Of a DNA stretch of 64,000 nucleotides, positions 54,101 to 64,000 are shown piece after piece. The notes below the pieces were generated by a model. It made no database searches. It was not told the DNA's origin and saw only the letters and a list, made by a program, of their open reading frames with translations. The stretch lies in assembly GCA_001766655.1 (NCBI GenBank), contig MJCC01000001.1, positions 316,710-380,709 on the forward strand. The letters run 5' to 3'. Made by a program: the position numbers and the translations under genes. The first letter of the stretch is position 1. The number at the start of each line of letters is the position of its first letter. Source of the DNA: Phytomonas francai (taxonomy: Eukaryota; Euglenozoa; Kinetoplastea; Trypanosomatida; Trypanosomatidae).

Positions 54101-57100
54101 CTCAATCCGAATCCGGAAGGCATACCGCTCTCCGCTCTCCCGCTTGATGCCGATCGCGTCTTTGTGGATCTTGAAAGTCGACGGCTCATGCTCAAGTTGA
54201 AAGACCCAATCAAAAACTCTTCGGAGATCTACGAGTTGGAGGTTCAGCTGAACGATCGCCTGGTTCAGATTGCTCAGGATAAAGTCGAGGAAGAACTTCG
54301 TTTCATCGACGAGTGCGTGGAGGACATCCCGGTGGCGATGCTTCAACCATACAACGATGCTCAGTTTCTGCGTGCGATGAATACCCTGCGGGGAATGAAG
54401 AAGGATGACCCCAACACCGATTCCCAGCGAATGAAAATCATGCAGGACGCCAAGAATCGCGTTCATCAGCTGGCGAGCGCTGCGCTTCGGGGTCATCGTC
54501 GTATCTATTTAGACCCCAATCCGAGGGGTGTGAGCCTCAACAGCATCCCTCTCGATAGCGATCCGTCCTTTCACCAGATGGAGGTGGAGCTTGCGAAGCT
54601 GAAGCTGAAGAAATCGTATCAAGACCGGACGAGGATTGCCGACCTCGAAGGACGACTTAATGAACGGGCGTATGAATTGGCCAGCAAGATTCTGGAGGAC
54701 GACTTGGTGGGGCTGTATGACAGGCCATTTGGCGTCCCTGTAAAGATTTTGGACCCCCATAAAGATGCAAAATTCAGCTCGCTGGTGCTTCAACGGCGTC
54801 ATGCTCCTGCGAAGGACGCAAACTCTTCGCATGAGTCTTCCATGGTAAGTCTTCTGAATCAGCGCCTGGAGGAGTTGGCGAAGGAATTGCTGGTTCGGGA
54901 CCGCGCGTCGTTTTTGGAGTTCAATCCCTCCGGGACGCCATTGTTTCTCCTGCCCTTGGACACCGACGCCGAGTTTCACGAGATGGAGGTGGAGCGTCTG
55001 CGGCTGAAGGCGGAGGACCCCGGCATGCACAGGATCCAAATCTCCAATCTCGAGCAATCCCTCTGCGATCGCGCCCGCGAGCTGGCAAAAGAGGTACTTT
55101 CCTATGACCGTGGCTATCTAGCCCCCGTTCCCTGCAATATTAGGATTTCGGAGCTTCCTTTGGACACCGATGTGCTCTTTCACAAGATGGAGATCGAACG
55201 CGCGAAACTGGTCGCGCAGGACTCGCAGAGGAATGCGAGTCAAATCGCCAGGCTCGAGAACAACCTCAACGACCGTGCGTACGAGCTCGCCCTGAAGCAG
55301 CTGGATGAGGACTTGGAGGGGTTGGATCCGAAACCACGCGGCATCCCGATTGAATCCCTCAACCTACACACCCATCCCGAGTTCAGCGCCTACCTGCCCG
55401 AGCTGCGTAAACTCAAACTGAACCCATCGCTGAACGCGCCAAAAATCAAGGATCTTCACGCCAGGATGGACATGTGCGTCGACGGCCTGGCAAGACAGGA
55501 GATTGATGAGCTGCGTTCCTTTTTGGGGGCGCATCTCGAGGGCGTGAACCTTGCCCAGTTTTCCCTCGATAGCGATAAGACCTATACCGACCTTGAGGAG
55601 AATCTGCTTCTCCTCCTCTACGGCCCCTCCCCGGACGATGAAAAGATTAGCTCTCTGAAAGAGCAGATGATCGGCCGCGTTCGTGAGCTGGTGCGCGAGA
55701 AGATCCAGCGGGATCGCGGGTATTTGGATTCGGAGGTGGATGGGGTCTTCATTGCGTTTCTCCCCCTGAATACGGACGAGCGCTTTTGCAAACTGGAGGC
55801 GACGCGCGCGAAGCTGCGCGCGGACCCCCACGCGAACGCCGAGGCGATTTCGACTATCGAGGACCAACTGAGAGACCGCGTACGCGAGCTGGTCCTTGAA
55901 CGGAAGCATACCGACCGCGCCTTCCTCAACGAGACCTCGCACGGCATCCCTAAGAAGTACTTACCCTTCGAAACCGATATCGCGTTCAGGAAAATGGAGC
56001 AGCAGCTCCGTCGACTCAAGCAGTACCCTCATCGAAATGCGGCGGCGATAGAAAAAATTCAGTCTTTGATGCAGGACTCCGCCGATGAGTTGGGTGAGAT
56101 GATCCTCAAAGGCAACCGCGATTATTATTTAGATCCCGCACCGGAGGGCATTCCCATTATGGAGCTGCAGCTCGACAACGACCCAACCTACCACGAAATG
56201 GAGGTAAAATATGCTCTACGCAGGACGGATGGGGTGCTAGACGATGCAGATGAAATGACCGCCTTGAAGAGGGCGCTTAACAAGCGAGCTCACGAGCTTG
56301 CAAAGGAGCAGAGAGCGAGGGAACGAGCCTTCTTAGATCGGACACCAGAACGCATTCCCATCGAGGATATACCGCTCGATTCGGACCCCAATTTCCTGCG
56401 CATGGAAGACTACCTCCGGACCCTCAGGAAAGATCCACGCCATAATAAAGCGGTGATTAAAGAAACCGAGGAAAGAATGCAACACTGGCTCCACGAACTA
56501 GCTAAAGGGATTCTGTTAAAAGACCTTGCTTGCTTGCCGGCGACCAAGTACCGCGGCATACCGAGGGAGTTCCTCAATTTGCATGAGAACAAAAAATTCA
56601 GAAGCTTGGCTGATAAACGCCGCGCTGCGTTGAAAGAGGAAGAAGACTTAGCTCAGATCCAGTCCATTGAGGGAGAAATGGATGCGATTGCCGTGGGGGT
56701 CGCGAACGAACTAATTGCTGCCGGGCGAGCCTTTCTCGGAAAGGTCATCGAGGGCATGTCCGTTAGTGATCTGCCGCTGGATGATGACAAGGAATTCCTC
56801 GCTCTTGAGGCAGAGCGGTACCGCCACACCAGAAGCCAGCAATTTTCCAAGAACAACGAAACCATCCTTCACGATCTGGAGGGGCGGATGTTCGATCGCG
56901 TGAACCATTTGGTAAAGGAAGAGTTCACCAAGATGCGTGGGACCCTGGACCAGGAGCCGGAGGGCCTGCCTCTCAGTCAGGTCCCGCTTGACTACGACCA
57001 TGAGTTCAAAGAGGCTGAGATCACGCGCTATAGGCTAATGAAGGAGCCGAATCCAGACTTAAGGAGGATTGCAGAGCTTGAGAAACGCATGAACGACCGC

Positions 57101-60100
57101 GCACGCGAACTGGCGAGTAAGGAGCTGGCGAAGGACCAGAGTTTCCTTAATCCGGTGCCTCTGGGGGTAGCCCTCTCATGTCTTCCTCTTCGGAGCGATC
57201 CCTATTTCAACGAGCTAGCGAGACAGCGGCAGGCGCACAAGAAGACGAACCAGCGTAACCCGGAGGCTTTGCGCAAACTAGAGGATCAGATGAACGACCG
57301 CGCGTACAAGCTTGCGCAGGAGTACCTTAACCGTAACCGCGAATACCTCGACCCCTACCCGCAGAACGTGCCCCTCGAGGACCTTCCACTCAACCGGGAC
57401 CCCATCTTCCGCGATATGGAGAATGAGCTGCTTAGGATGAAGAAAGACGCCATGACGAATCAAGATGCCATTTTCAAACAACAGGATGACCTTCGCAAAC
57501 GCACTGAGGAGCTTGCACTGGAGTTGCTGCGCAAGGAGAGGGCTTTGCAGGATCAGGCGCCGCTCGGTGTGCCGCTGGACGAGCTGCCTTTGAACTATGA
57601 CCCCTTCTTAAACGCGTTGGAGCGTAAGCGACGTTATGAGAATCAGAATCCAAAACCGAACTCCGAGACTCTTTTTAGAATAGGAGAGGAGATTGAAAAA
57701 CGGGTTCTTGAAATCGCTGAGGATTATTTGAGCAAGGAACGGGCTTTCTTGGATCGAAACCTCAGCGACATCCCACTCTCCAGCTTGCCGCTAAACACCG
57801 ACCGCGACTTCTTGAAGATGGAGAGGGAGCTGCGGACGATGAAGAAGCAGCCAGTGAAGAACAAAGTCGCTATAGAGGATTTTATGGAGCGCATGCACGA
57901 ACGTGTCCAGGCGCTCGTGCAGGAGCAGCTTCAAAGTGACCGAAAGTTCCTAGATCCCGAGCCCCTTGGTGTTCCTTTAGCGATCTTGCCACTGAATCAT
58001 GATTTCACCTTCAAATCACTGGAAAACCAGCGTCGGACGCTTATGAAAGATGTTCTACCCGACATGAAGAAGGTTTCCATCTTGGAAAAGCAGCTCAATG
58101 ACCGCGCCCATGAGCTTGCGCAGGTGCTACTTGACGAGGGGCGCGCATTCCTGCCGCAGATCATACAGGGTGTGCCGCTGCAGGAACTGTGCTTGAACAA
58201 AGATAGGGCGTTTCGATCAATGGAGAAGCAGATGTGGAAGCTCAAAAATGATCCGGGCAATTATGTCTTGACGATCGAGGAATTGAAACGAAAGATGGAG
58301 AAGCGTGTGGTGGGGCTTGCTAAGCGCTACATAATGGATGGGCTCGTTCATTTAAGTCCCGAGATTCTGGGGGTACAACTGACGGAGTTGAATTTATCTA
58401 CAAACCCGGATTTTCTCAAGTTGGAGCAGGCCTGCGCCAAGGCAAAGCGGGATTCCAACATGAAGGATCTCGAAAAGCTAGAGCATGAGCTTAACGAACT
58501 CGTAAAGTGCATTGCTAGGGAGTTTCTTAAACATGAGCGTTCCTTCCTCGAACAGGAGACGGAAGGGGTCCCGTTGGATTCCCTCCCGTTGGACCGCGAC
58601 GCGGAGTTCCGCGTGCTGGAGACGGACTACCGCCGACTGAGCAAGGACCGGTTCACAAACGCCCGGACCCTCGAGTGGCTCAAGTACGCCATGGCCCAGC
58701 GGGTCCGCGATCTGGCGCGGCTGCGAAAAGGCTACGAGGACCCGGACTTCCACGCCGCGAACGCGTGCGTGGCCGAGGAGTGGCGCCACATCCACGACCT
58801 CTTCCCCGACTGCGTGCGCAGGGGGCTGCTGCCGGAGCGCACGCACCCGTCCGACGTGTGCGCGGTGGCGGGGGGGGCGGCGTCCGTCCTCGCGCCCGTC
58901 CTGGCGGGGCTCGCGCGGCACCCGGTGCTGCTCGCGCGGCTGATCCTCGAGGCCCCGAGCGGGCGCGGGCAGCCCTTCCGCGTCATGCTCTTCGACGCCG
59001 CCGGGGGGGCCGTCCCTGTCGCCGTGGACGGCCGCGTGCCGTGCGAGGCGGGGGGCCGCCCGGCCTTCCTGCGCGTCCCGCCCCGCGCGGCCTATGCGCT
59101 GCTGCTCGAGAAGGCCTACGCGAAGTTCGTCGGGGGCTACCGCGCGCTGCGGACCCGCCACGCCCACNNNNNNNNNNNNNNNNNNNNNNNNNNNNNNNNN
59201 NNNNNNNNNNNNNNNNNNNNNNNNNNNNNNNNNNNNNNNNNNNNNNNNNNNNNNNNNNNNNNNNNNNNNNNNNNNNNNNNNNNNNNNNNNNNGCCGGGTT
59301 CTGCCGCCGCCTCGCGCGCGGCCTCCGCGAGGGCGACGTCGTCGTCGCGATCGCCGGCCCCGAGGCCGGCGACGGCTTCCGCGCCCGCGCGGCCTACCCC
59401 CTCCTCGACGTCCTCGGCCACGATTCCGACGCGGCGGACGGCCTCGCGCTGCGTTTGCTCGACTGCCAGCCCGACGGGGCCGCCGACGGCGCGGCGCGCG
59501 AGCGGGTCGTGCCGCTGCCGACCTTCCTCGCCCACTTCGCGAGCCTCCAGCGCTGCCGGGTGAACTGCGGGGACCGGCTGAGCGCGCCGGGCGCCTGGAC
59601 GGCCGAGAGCGCCGGCGGCACCGCGCGCTTCACCACCTTCCGCCGGAACCCCGCCTACCTCGTCGAGAACCACGGCGTGCGGGCCGCGACGATACTCGCG
59701 GAGCTCCGCCACGGGGCGCCGATGGGCGGGGCCGACGGGGAGGGCGAGCGGTACCCCTTCACGGGCATCGCCCTCCTCCAGCCCCTCGACCCGAAGCTCC
59801 CGCCGACGCCCTTCGTGACGGCCGCCACGCACCGCTCCCTCCGCAAGGGGCTCATGCTCGACGCGCGCGATGTCTGCGTCGAGATGGAGCTCCCGCCGAG
59901 CTCCGTCGGGTATCTGATCCCCTTCACCAAACAGCGCGGCACCCTCGGAAGGTTCACCCTCTCCATCTACCCCGGGCTCTCCGACGTCACCTTGACGCCG
60001 ATACGCCACGCGGGGCTCACGTTTACCCCGCTCCACTGTCTACTTACTGTCCCGAACGACGGCGCCGAGGCGCGGGTTGATTTTTCGCTCGATCGTGTGT

Positions 60101-60501
60101 GCGATGTGCATATTTTGATCCACCAAAACAAGGTCACGGACCCTAAAAGCATCGAGCGCGGTGATACCATCGGCGAAAATGAACTCGTGATGGCGGTATT
60201 TAACGAGTACGGCATCCGGGTCGGTACCACAAGGGGTGCCTCGAACTCACGTGAGCAATTGCTCGTCTTTAAAGCCCCCCAGGGTGGTCTCTACTCTCTC
60301 GTCCTATGCAGCACTCGCTCCACGACAGAGGGACCATGCACCGTGAATGTGGACATCTACACGTCTAAGGATACTCATAGCGAGCTCGTACCCGTCTTTC
60401 CCGACGCCAAACCGCTCAAATTGCTCGCTAATGGCCGTTTCCCAGTCAGTCGCAGACAGCCGACGGGGTCGACTATCTCACGCATTGGTAGCCCGCGTTG
60501 A
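42164..60501 (+). CDS. Giant calpain-like protein: two calpain modules, 64 GM6-type repeats, third degenerate module
   Basis: About 6,100 residues from the ATG at 42164; codons upstream in the frame lack an ATG, and the paralogue at 62637 starts at the same residue. Module 1 (to about 43980) has the calpain core with Cys59 (HYECFIL), His219 (NEQHYGLLEV) and Asn243 (LYNPFEE), then beta-sandwich domains. Module 2 (from about 44008) has the Cys but Ser at the His and Asn positions. Then come 64 repeats of about 67 residues, of the GM6 kind known from a T. brucei flagellum attachment zone protein. After 58739 a third calpain module begins (EEWRHIHDLFPDCVRRGLLP); it is cut by a gap and continues in another frame, so the placeholder gap is inexact rather than the gene broken. 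Its Cys is replaced too. The likely role is structural, at the flagellum or subpellicular cytoskeleton, with proteolysis at best in module 1. The stop TGA at 60499 precedes a G run. Confidence 0.9.
45776..58738 (+). repeat. 64 tandem GM6-type protein repeats (about 200 bp each)
   Basis: Units follow the pattern FLDPxPxGIPLxxLPLDxD, then xFxxLExxRxxLK, a short variable stretch, LExxLNxRxxELA and a helix ending in DR. I counted 64 by eye. Most are 66-68 residues. At DNA level neighbouring units are well diverged, unlike the near-identical repeats of published GM6-type genes. From about unit 23 to unit 48 two unit types alternate (see findings). Units 25-31 lie in a sharply GC-rich stretch. Confidence 0.9.
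51283..51431 (+). repeat. Exact 63-bp tandem duplication inside repeat unit 28
   Basis: Every base from 51283 to 51368 matches the base 63 further on, giving about 2.4 copies. It encodes MAARLRAGVETEAEAEELRR plus Gly twice, then a partial third copy, and lengthens unit 28 by 21 residues without changing frame. Confidence 0.97.
59168..59292. other. Assembly gap in the third calpain module
   Basis: 125 N bases. The calpain frame is at 2 modulo 3 before and 1 modulo 3 after, so the true missing length must be a multiple of three. By comparison with module 1, around 40 residues are expected to be missing. Confidence 0.95.
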
Positions 60502-60511
60502 GAAGACGCAT

Positions 60512-60531
60512 GGGGGGGGGGGGGGGGGGGG
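60512..60531 (+). repeat. Poly(G) run of 20 just after the calpain stop
   Basis: Twenty consecutive G bases starting 10 bases after the TGA. It could be a G-quadruplex former in the 3' UTR or a length-inexact sequencing feature. Confidence 0.9.
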
Positions 60532-62410
60532 AATAAAAAAGAAGAGGAACGGTTCTCTCTTTTTTTTGTTATCCATCTCCATGGAATTAACCATCGGTTG
60601 ACCGTACCAAAAAATTTGAACCCTCGCAGGTTTTGCACATTTTTTCAATAGTGCTATGTTTTTTTTTTGTATGTGTCATTTTTTACTCTATTTTTACTTT
60701 AGAGCATGTTAACTTGTTGATTCAATTCCATAGGTGAGGTATGACTTTGTTTACCTCTTGCAGTTGTTTATTATTATCATTTTATTTTAAGATATTCAGA
60801 TCTTAGCTTTGTATTGTTGAAATCATACGTTAATAGGGAGAAGTGGGGAGTGAATGAAGAGAATTAAAATTTAAAGAGATCAACATTAAGCGAGAGAAAC
60901 CGTTTCCTATATCCTCCAAGCTGGTAAATTGATAATCTTTTAGCCTTTATTCCTTTTTTTCTATAATAATAAAAAAACAGAAACTAATATATTTATAAAA
61001 TGAATCGCTATTTTTGTATGAAGGCTAAATAAAAACCGTTCATGTGGTTTGAAACTATGTGATTTTGTTGATTTCGAACTGATTTCTTTTCTTTTTTTTT
61101 TTCCAGGAAAAGTATATGTAACCATTAAATTATACATACATACATATATGTATAATATTCCCTTTTCACCTTTTGGAAGAGGTTCATCAATGTTGCGCTA
61201 TTTTATCAGAAAAAGAATTATATATTGCTTTGTATAAATAGCATTAAAGACAAGCAACAATATGTTTTCTGTTAAATGCTTTGAGCTCCATTATTTATTA
61301 ACGTAATGGACGATATAACTGCACATCATCAAATATCTTATTTTATACAGTTAATTTTGCTCAAATGTGCAGCTGGATTTGATTCATGCTATACTATTAC
61401 ACGAGTAAGAGATATATATTCTAACGCCCATAGCTGTAGAATTATGCTAAAATAGATACTTAGGATACCTAGTGAAGTGATGGCAGGTAAACCAGGGAAC
61501 AATAATAACCAAAAAAGCATCATCAAGTTTGGGGAGACTATGATGGTTGACTTCTTTTTTCGTGATTTTGAGAACTTGACCCACAATAATGGCTGTGAAA
61601 GATCAAAATGAGAAGGTTTGTCAAATAGAACTTTTAAATTTTGGCCTTCTTTATCCTTGGGTAGGGATTTTTAAAGGGAGACCAATTTTTACTACTTTTT
61701 TTTCTACCTTTTCAGTACAAAAATGCCTCGTACGGCTTACACATCATTTTTTTAAGATTTTTTTGTGCCCTCATTTAGGAGGAAGCTTGTTAACTCGTTT
61801 GAAGGTATTTTAATCAGGACAATTACCTTTTTTTTAAAAGGACAAAATGTCAAACATGCATTTATTACTATTTATTTTTACTATCCTTTATTTTCATAGT
61901 GGATTGTTAGGTTTCTTTTTCTATTCATTTCAGTTTTTCTTCTATAAGGGTTAGGGAAACGAGTTGAAATCATTTTTACTACCTATTACTTTTGTTTTTT
62001 TTTATATAAGCTTTTTTTATCATGATTTCGTAATGCGTTGAGTTTTAAACTACATTGTTTCTCCATAATAGGGGTTATTATAAAGGCATTTCAAAAATAT
62101 ACAAATAACTATAACGAATAAAGATACATTTGACAAGTTATTTTACATTTAACGAAAAGGGGCGATCGTAAAAGGGGATGATACTATTTACATGTATAAT
62201 ACTTTTTCATCAGAAGTCCTTACTGAGAGGCTCAAAAGAATAAAAGTTTATTGAACCAGATCATAGAGGGGAAATCTGTCATCCATCGTTTTTTTTACCT
62301 GTACTAGTCTTTCCTTAAATTCCATGTTCAAAAAACATCCACCATTTTGTAATGTTTAAGGATTTTAGCGTACCTATAAATACGAACTGAAAACATTTTT
62401 AACTATTGAT

Positions 62411-62433
62411 CTCTTTTTTTCTCTCTCTTGTAG
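62411..62433 (+). promoter_or_regulatory. Candidate trans-splice acceptor of the second calpain gene
   Basis: A continuous pyrimidine tract of about 20 bases ends in GTAG (TAG at 62431-62433), about 200 bases before the ATG at 62637. It is the cleanest acceptor-like site near the calpain genes. Confidence 0.6.
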
Positions 62434-62636
62434 GTTTCGACTGACTTAAGAAGAAAAAGTCAAGTTCCATATTACTAAAGCCTCTTTATTTAGTGATCTT
62501 AAGCTTTCTTAAATGCTCTGCTTATTCTTTATCAACATTACAGCTACACGTATACACACTATCTAAATAATAACAGAAAGCCAACTTTCAGAAAAGTTAA
62601 CATTTTCTCATAAAGGTGTCCCAAACGGCGTCCATA

Positions 62637-64000
62637 ATGGAAGTTCCCGATAGCGGAAAGATCTTCTGCGACGAAGAGTTCGGCGAAAATAACGCTCAAA
62701 TTTCGGAAGAATGGATTTCAATCCATGAACTCTACCCGCGCGGTATTAGTCAGCCTCTGCTCCCCGAGACCCTCTCGCGTGCGCAGTTTTCCCAGGGCAA
62801 CCACTACGAGTGCTTCATCCTCTCCGCGTTATCTACGCTAGTGAGCCGCCACCCTGAGGTGATTCGCAACTGCTTTATCACGAAGACGCCGCGGCGGGAC
62901 GGGCGGTACACCTTTCAGTTCTTCCGCGGGGATGCGTGGGTGCAGGTCGAGATCGACGACCGGATCCCGATGGAGGACGGTGAGACCCTCTACTGCCGCT
63001 CGCCGACGGAGCACTGGTGGCCGCTGCTGCTGGAGAAGGCCTACGCGAAGTTCTACACGTCGTACAGCAACCTCGATGGGTGCACGCTGCAGGAGGCCTA
63101 CCACGACTTGACGGGCAACCCCGTGCTGAATATCCCCATGAACCCCAAGCTTGCCAAGGCTATCGGTGTAGATGTTGTAAGCGCTAGCTACTGGATGAGT
63201 ATCGGATATTCTCTGACGCAGGGAGAATATATCGCTTCGATGCTCACAAATGCAGCTGCTGAAGATTTAGGAATGCAGAATGACCAAGTGTACGCAATTC
63301 TTGGTATTTATTCAATGGAACCACTCAGTTCCACTGCTCTGGAGGATATATTTATACAGCTTTACAACCCCTTTGAGGCTGATGAATACACAGGCTCATT
63401 GAACCCCAAGGATCCCTTATGGACACAAGAGTTGATTGATAATTATGGTGTAGGTGATCATAATTTAATCTTTATCCCATTGAACCTTTTTTCGAGAATA
63501 TGCCTATCCTTTCAGCTCTGTTGCATGGCGGTGGAACCTCAGGCGACGTACCTTAGGGACGAATGGCGTGGCGAGACGGCCGGCGGAAATCCGTCAAATG
63601 CGACGTGGCGTAAAAATCCCATCTATTTGATTCAAAACACAGCCTCCACTGATGCGGAGATTGTGGTTTCGATCAAGCAAGATGATCAGCGTCGCACTGC
63701 CGATCCAGAACAAAGTGCCAAATACATCCAGTGTGGCTTTATATTTCTTCGCCCTACTTTCTCTAAACCTCTGCCAACCCTTTTCCTTACCAGCAACAAT
63801 CATCAGCCGATCTTCAAAAGCCTTTTCCTTAATTCACGGGATATGTCCGGCATAATTACAGTTCCATCGTATTCTATGTGCTACTTGGTACCCTCAGCGA
63901 TGCACAAGGGGGAGGAGTCGGAGTTCTTTCTGGCGATACACCGCATGCTCAACACGGAGTGCAGCGAATTGACGGTTGAAAAACTACATGTACCAGGGAT
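62637..64000 (+). CDS. Second calpain-like gene, 3' end outside window
   Basis: An open frame from the ATG at 62637 to the window edge (about 454 residues) equivalent to module 1 of the giant calpain gene. It begins MEVPDSGKIFCDEEFGENN and keeps the Cys (HYECFIL, codon at 62811) and the Asn (LYNPFEA), but the His position reads Val (NDQVYAILGI, codon at 63288), so this module is predicted inactive. It is a patchwork: 62637-63175 differs from 42164-42702 by one base, then a diverged stretch, a near-identical block 63507-63695, another diverged stretch, and near identity again from 63877. Whether it also carries the repeat array cannot be seen. It makes the locus a tandem calpain array. Confidence 0.9.
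   Translation, partial: MEVPDSGKIFCDEEFGENNAQISEEWISIHELYPRGISQPLLPETLSRAQFSQGNHYECFILSALSTLVSRHPEVIRNCFITKTPRRDGRYTFQFFRGDAWVQVEIDDRIPMEDGETLYCRSPTEHWWPLLLEKAYAKFYTSYSNLDGCTLQEAYHDLTGNPVLNIPMNPKLAKAIGVDVVSASYWMSIGYSLTQGEYIASMLTNAAAEDLGMQNDQVYAILGIYSMEPLSSTALEDIFIQLYNPFEADEYTGSLNPKDPLWTQELIDNYGVGDHNLIFIPLNLFSRICLSFQLCCMAVEPQATYLRDEWRGETAGGNPSNATWRKNPIYLIQNTASTDAEIVVSIKQDDQRRTADPEQSAKYIQCGFIFLRPTFSKPLPTLFLTSNNHQPIFKSLFLNSRDMSGIITVPSYSMCYLVPSAMHKGEESEFFLAIHRMLNTECSELTVEKLHVPG

Larger units (their letters stand above)
60502..62636 (+). other. Long spacer between the two calpain genes
   Basis: About 2.1 kb of AT-rich sequence. It includes a pyrimidine tract ending in CCAG near 61082-61106 with no supportable gene after it, and two short frames (61049-61237, 61589-61813) without recognisable features. 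The acceptor of the next calpain is listed separately. Confidence 0.5.

Noticed and set aside
59140..59563. Frame of the giant calpain running past the gap to a stop at 59563
   Set aside because: After the gap this frame gives Ser/Arg/Ala-rich nonsense, while the next frame gives clear calpain sandwich sequence to 60501. The shift is due to inexact gap length, not a pseudogene.
61049..61813. Two short frames in the spacer between the calpains
   Set aside because: Composed of Phe/Leu/Lys-rich codons expected from AT-rich DNA; no supporting features beyond a pyrimidine tract.

Overview
The window looks like nuclear DNA of a kinetoplastid, most likely a trypanosomatid. Every supportable gene (20 in all, two cut by the window edges) is intronless and on the + strand. 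Genes are separated by AT-rich spacers of roughly 0.3-2 kb. Several starts are preceded by long pyrimidine tracts and an AG, the usual form of a trans-splice acceptor in a polycistronic unit. The content fits too: giant calpain-like proteins with GM6-type repeats, a vasohibin, an uncleaved-looking Nup98-96 type nucleoporin and several lineage-specific proteins of unknown function. I cannot name the species. From memory, the combination of a P450, ribokinase and a tandem of giant calpains resembles the start of Leishmania chromosome 27, but I could not check this.

Layout. 1-5.9 kb: the tail of a disordered protein, a membrane-anchored cytochrome P450 (sterol-oxidase type), a possible degenerate FtsJ-like methyltransferase and an ER-type signal-peptide membrane protein. 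6-18.3 kb: a one-helix miniprotein, a DBP7/DDX31-like DEAD-box helicase, a probable mitochondrial protein, a coiled-coil protein with a TSNAXIP1-type N-terminus, a degenerate RNase III-like protein, a two-RRM protein and a protein built on a repeated CSEM-HWD motif. 18.7-23.5 kb: an FG nucleoporin with autopeptidase-like and Nup96-like parts, interrupted by an assembly gap. 24-40 kb: ATG9, a small coiled-coil protein, a J-domain protein, ribokinase, two proteins of unknown function (one with a gap), the ribosome factor RPF1, the tubulin-detyrosinating enzyme vasohibin and a protein with SH3b-like segments. 42.2-60.5 kb: one enormous calpain-like gene. It has two calpain modules, 64 units of about 67 residues, then a third, degenerate calpain module behind a gap. 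62.6-64 kb: the start of a second calpain gene that is a mosaic of near-identical and diverged segments relative to the first.

How the genes relate. No operon logic is expected in these genomes. Two themes recur. One is the flagellum and microtubule cytoskeleton (vasohibin, GM6-type calpains, the TSNAXIP1-domain protein). The other is ribosome and RNA work (DBP7-like helicase, RPF1, RRM protein, RNase III-like and FtsJ-like proteins). Base composition is very uneven: sharply GC-rich tracts sit inside genes and create long, misleading antisense open frames. Two of the three assembly gaps fall in such tracts, and the third lies in the FG repeats.

The points most worth following are the calpain locus (mosaic identity, three-module architecture, alternating A/B super-repeat, loss of catalytic residues in all but one module), the nucleoporin whose self-cleavage tripeptide is replaced, and the unclassified CSEM-HWD repeat protein.
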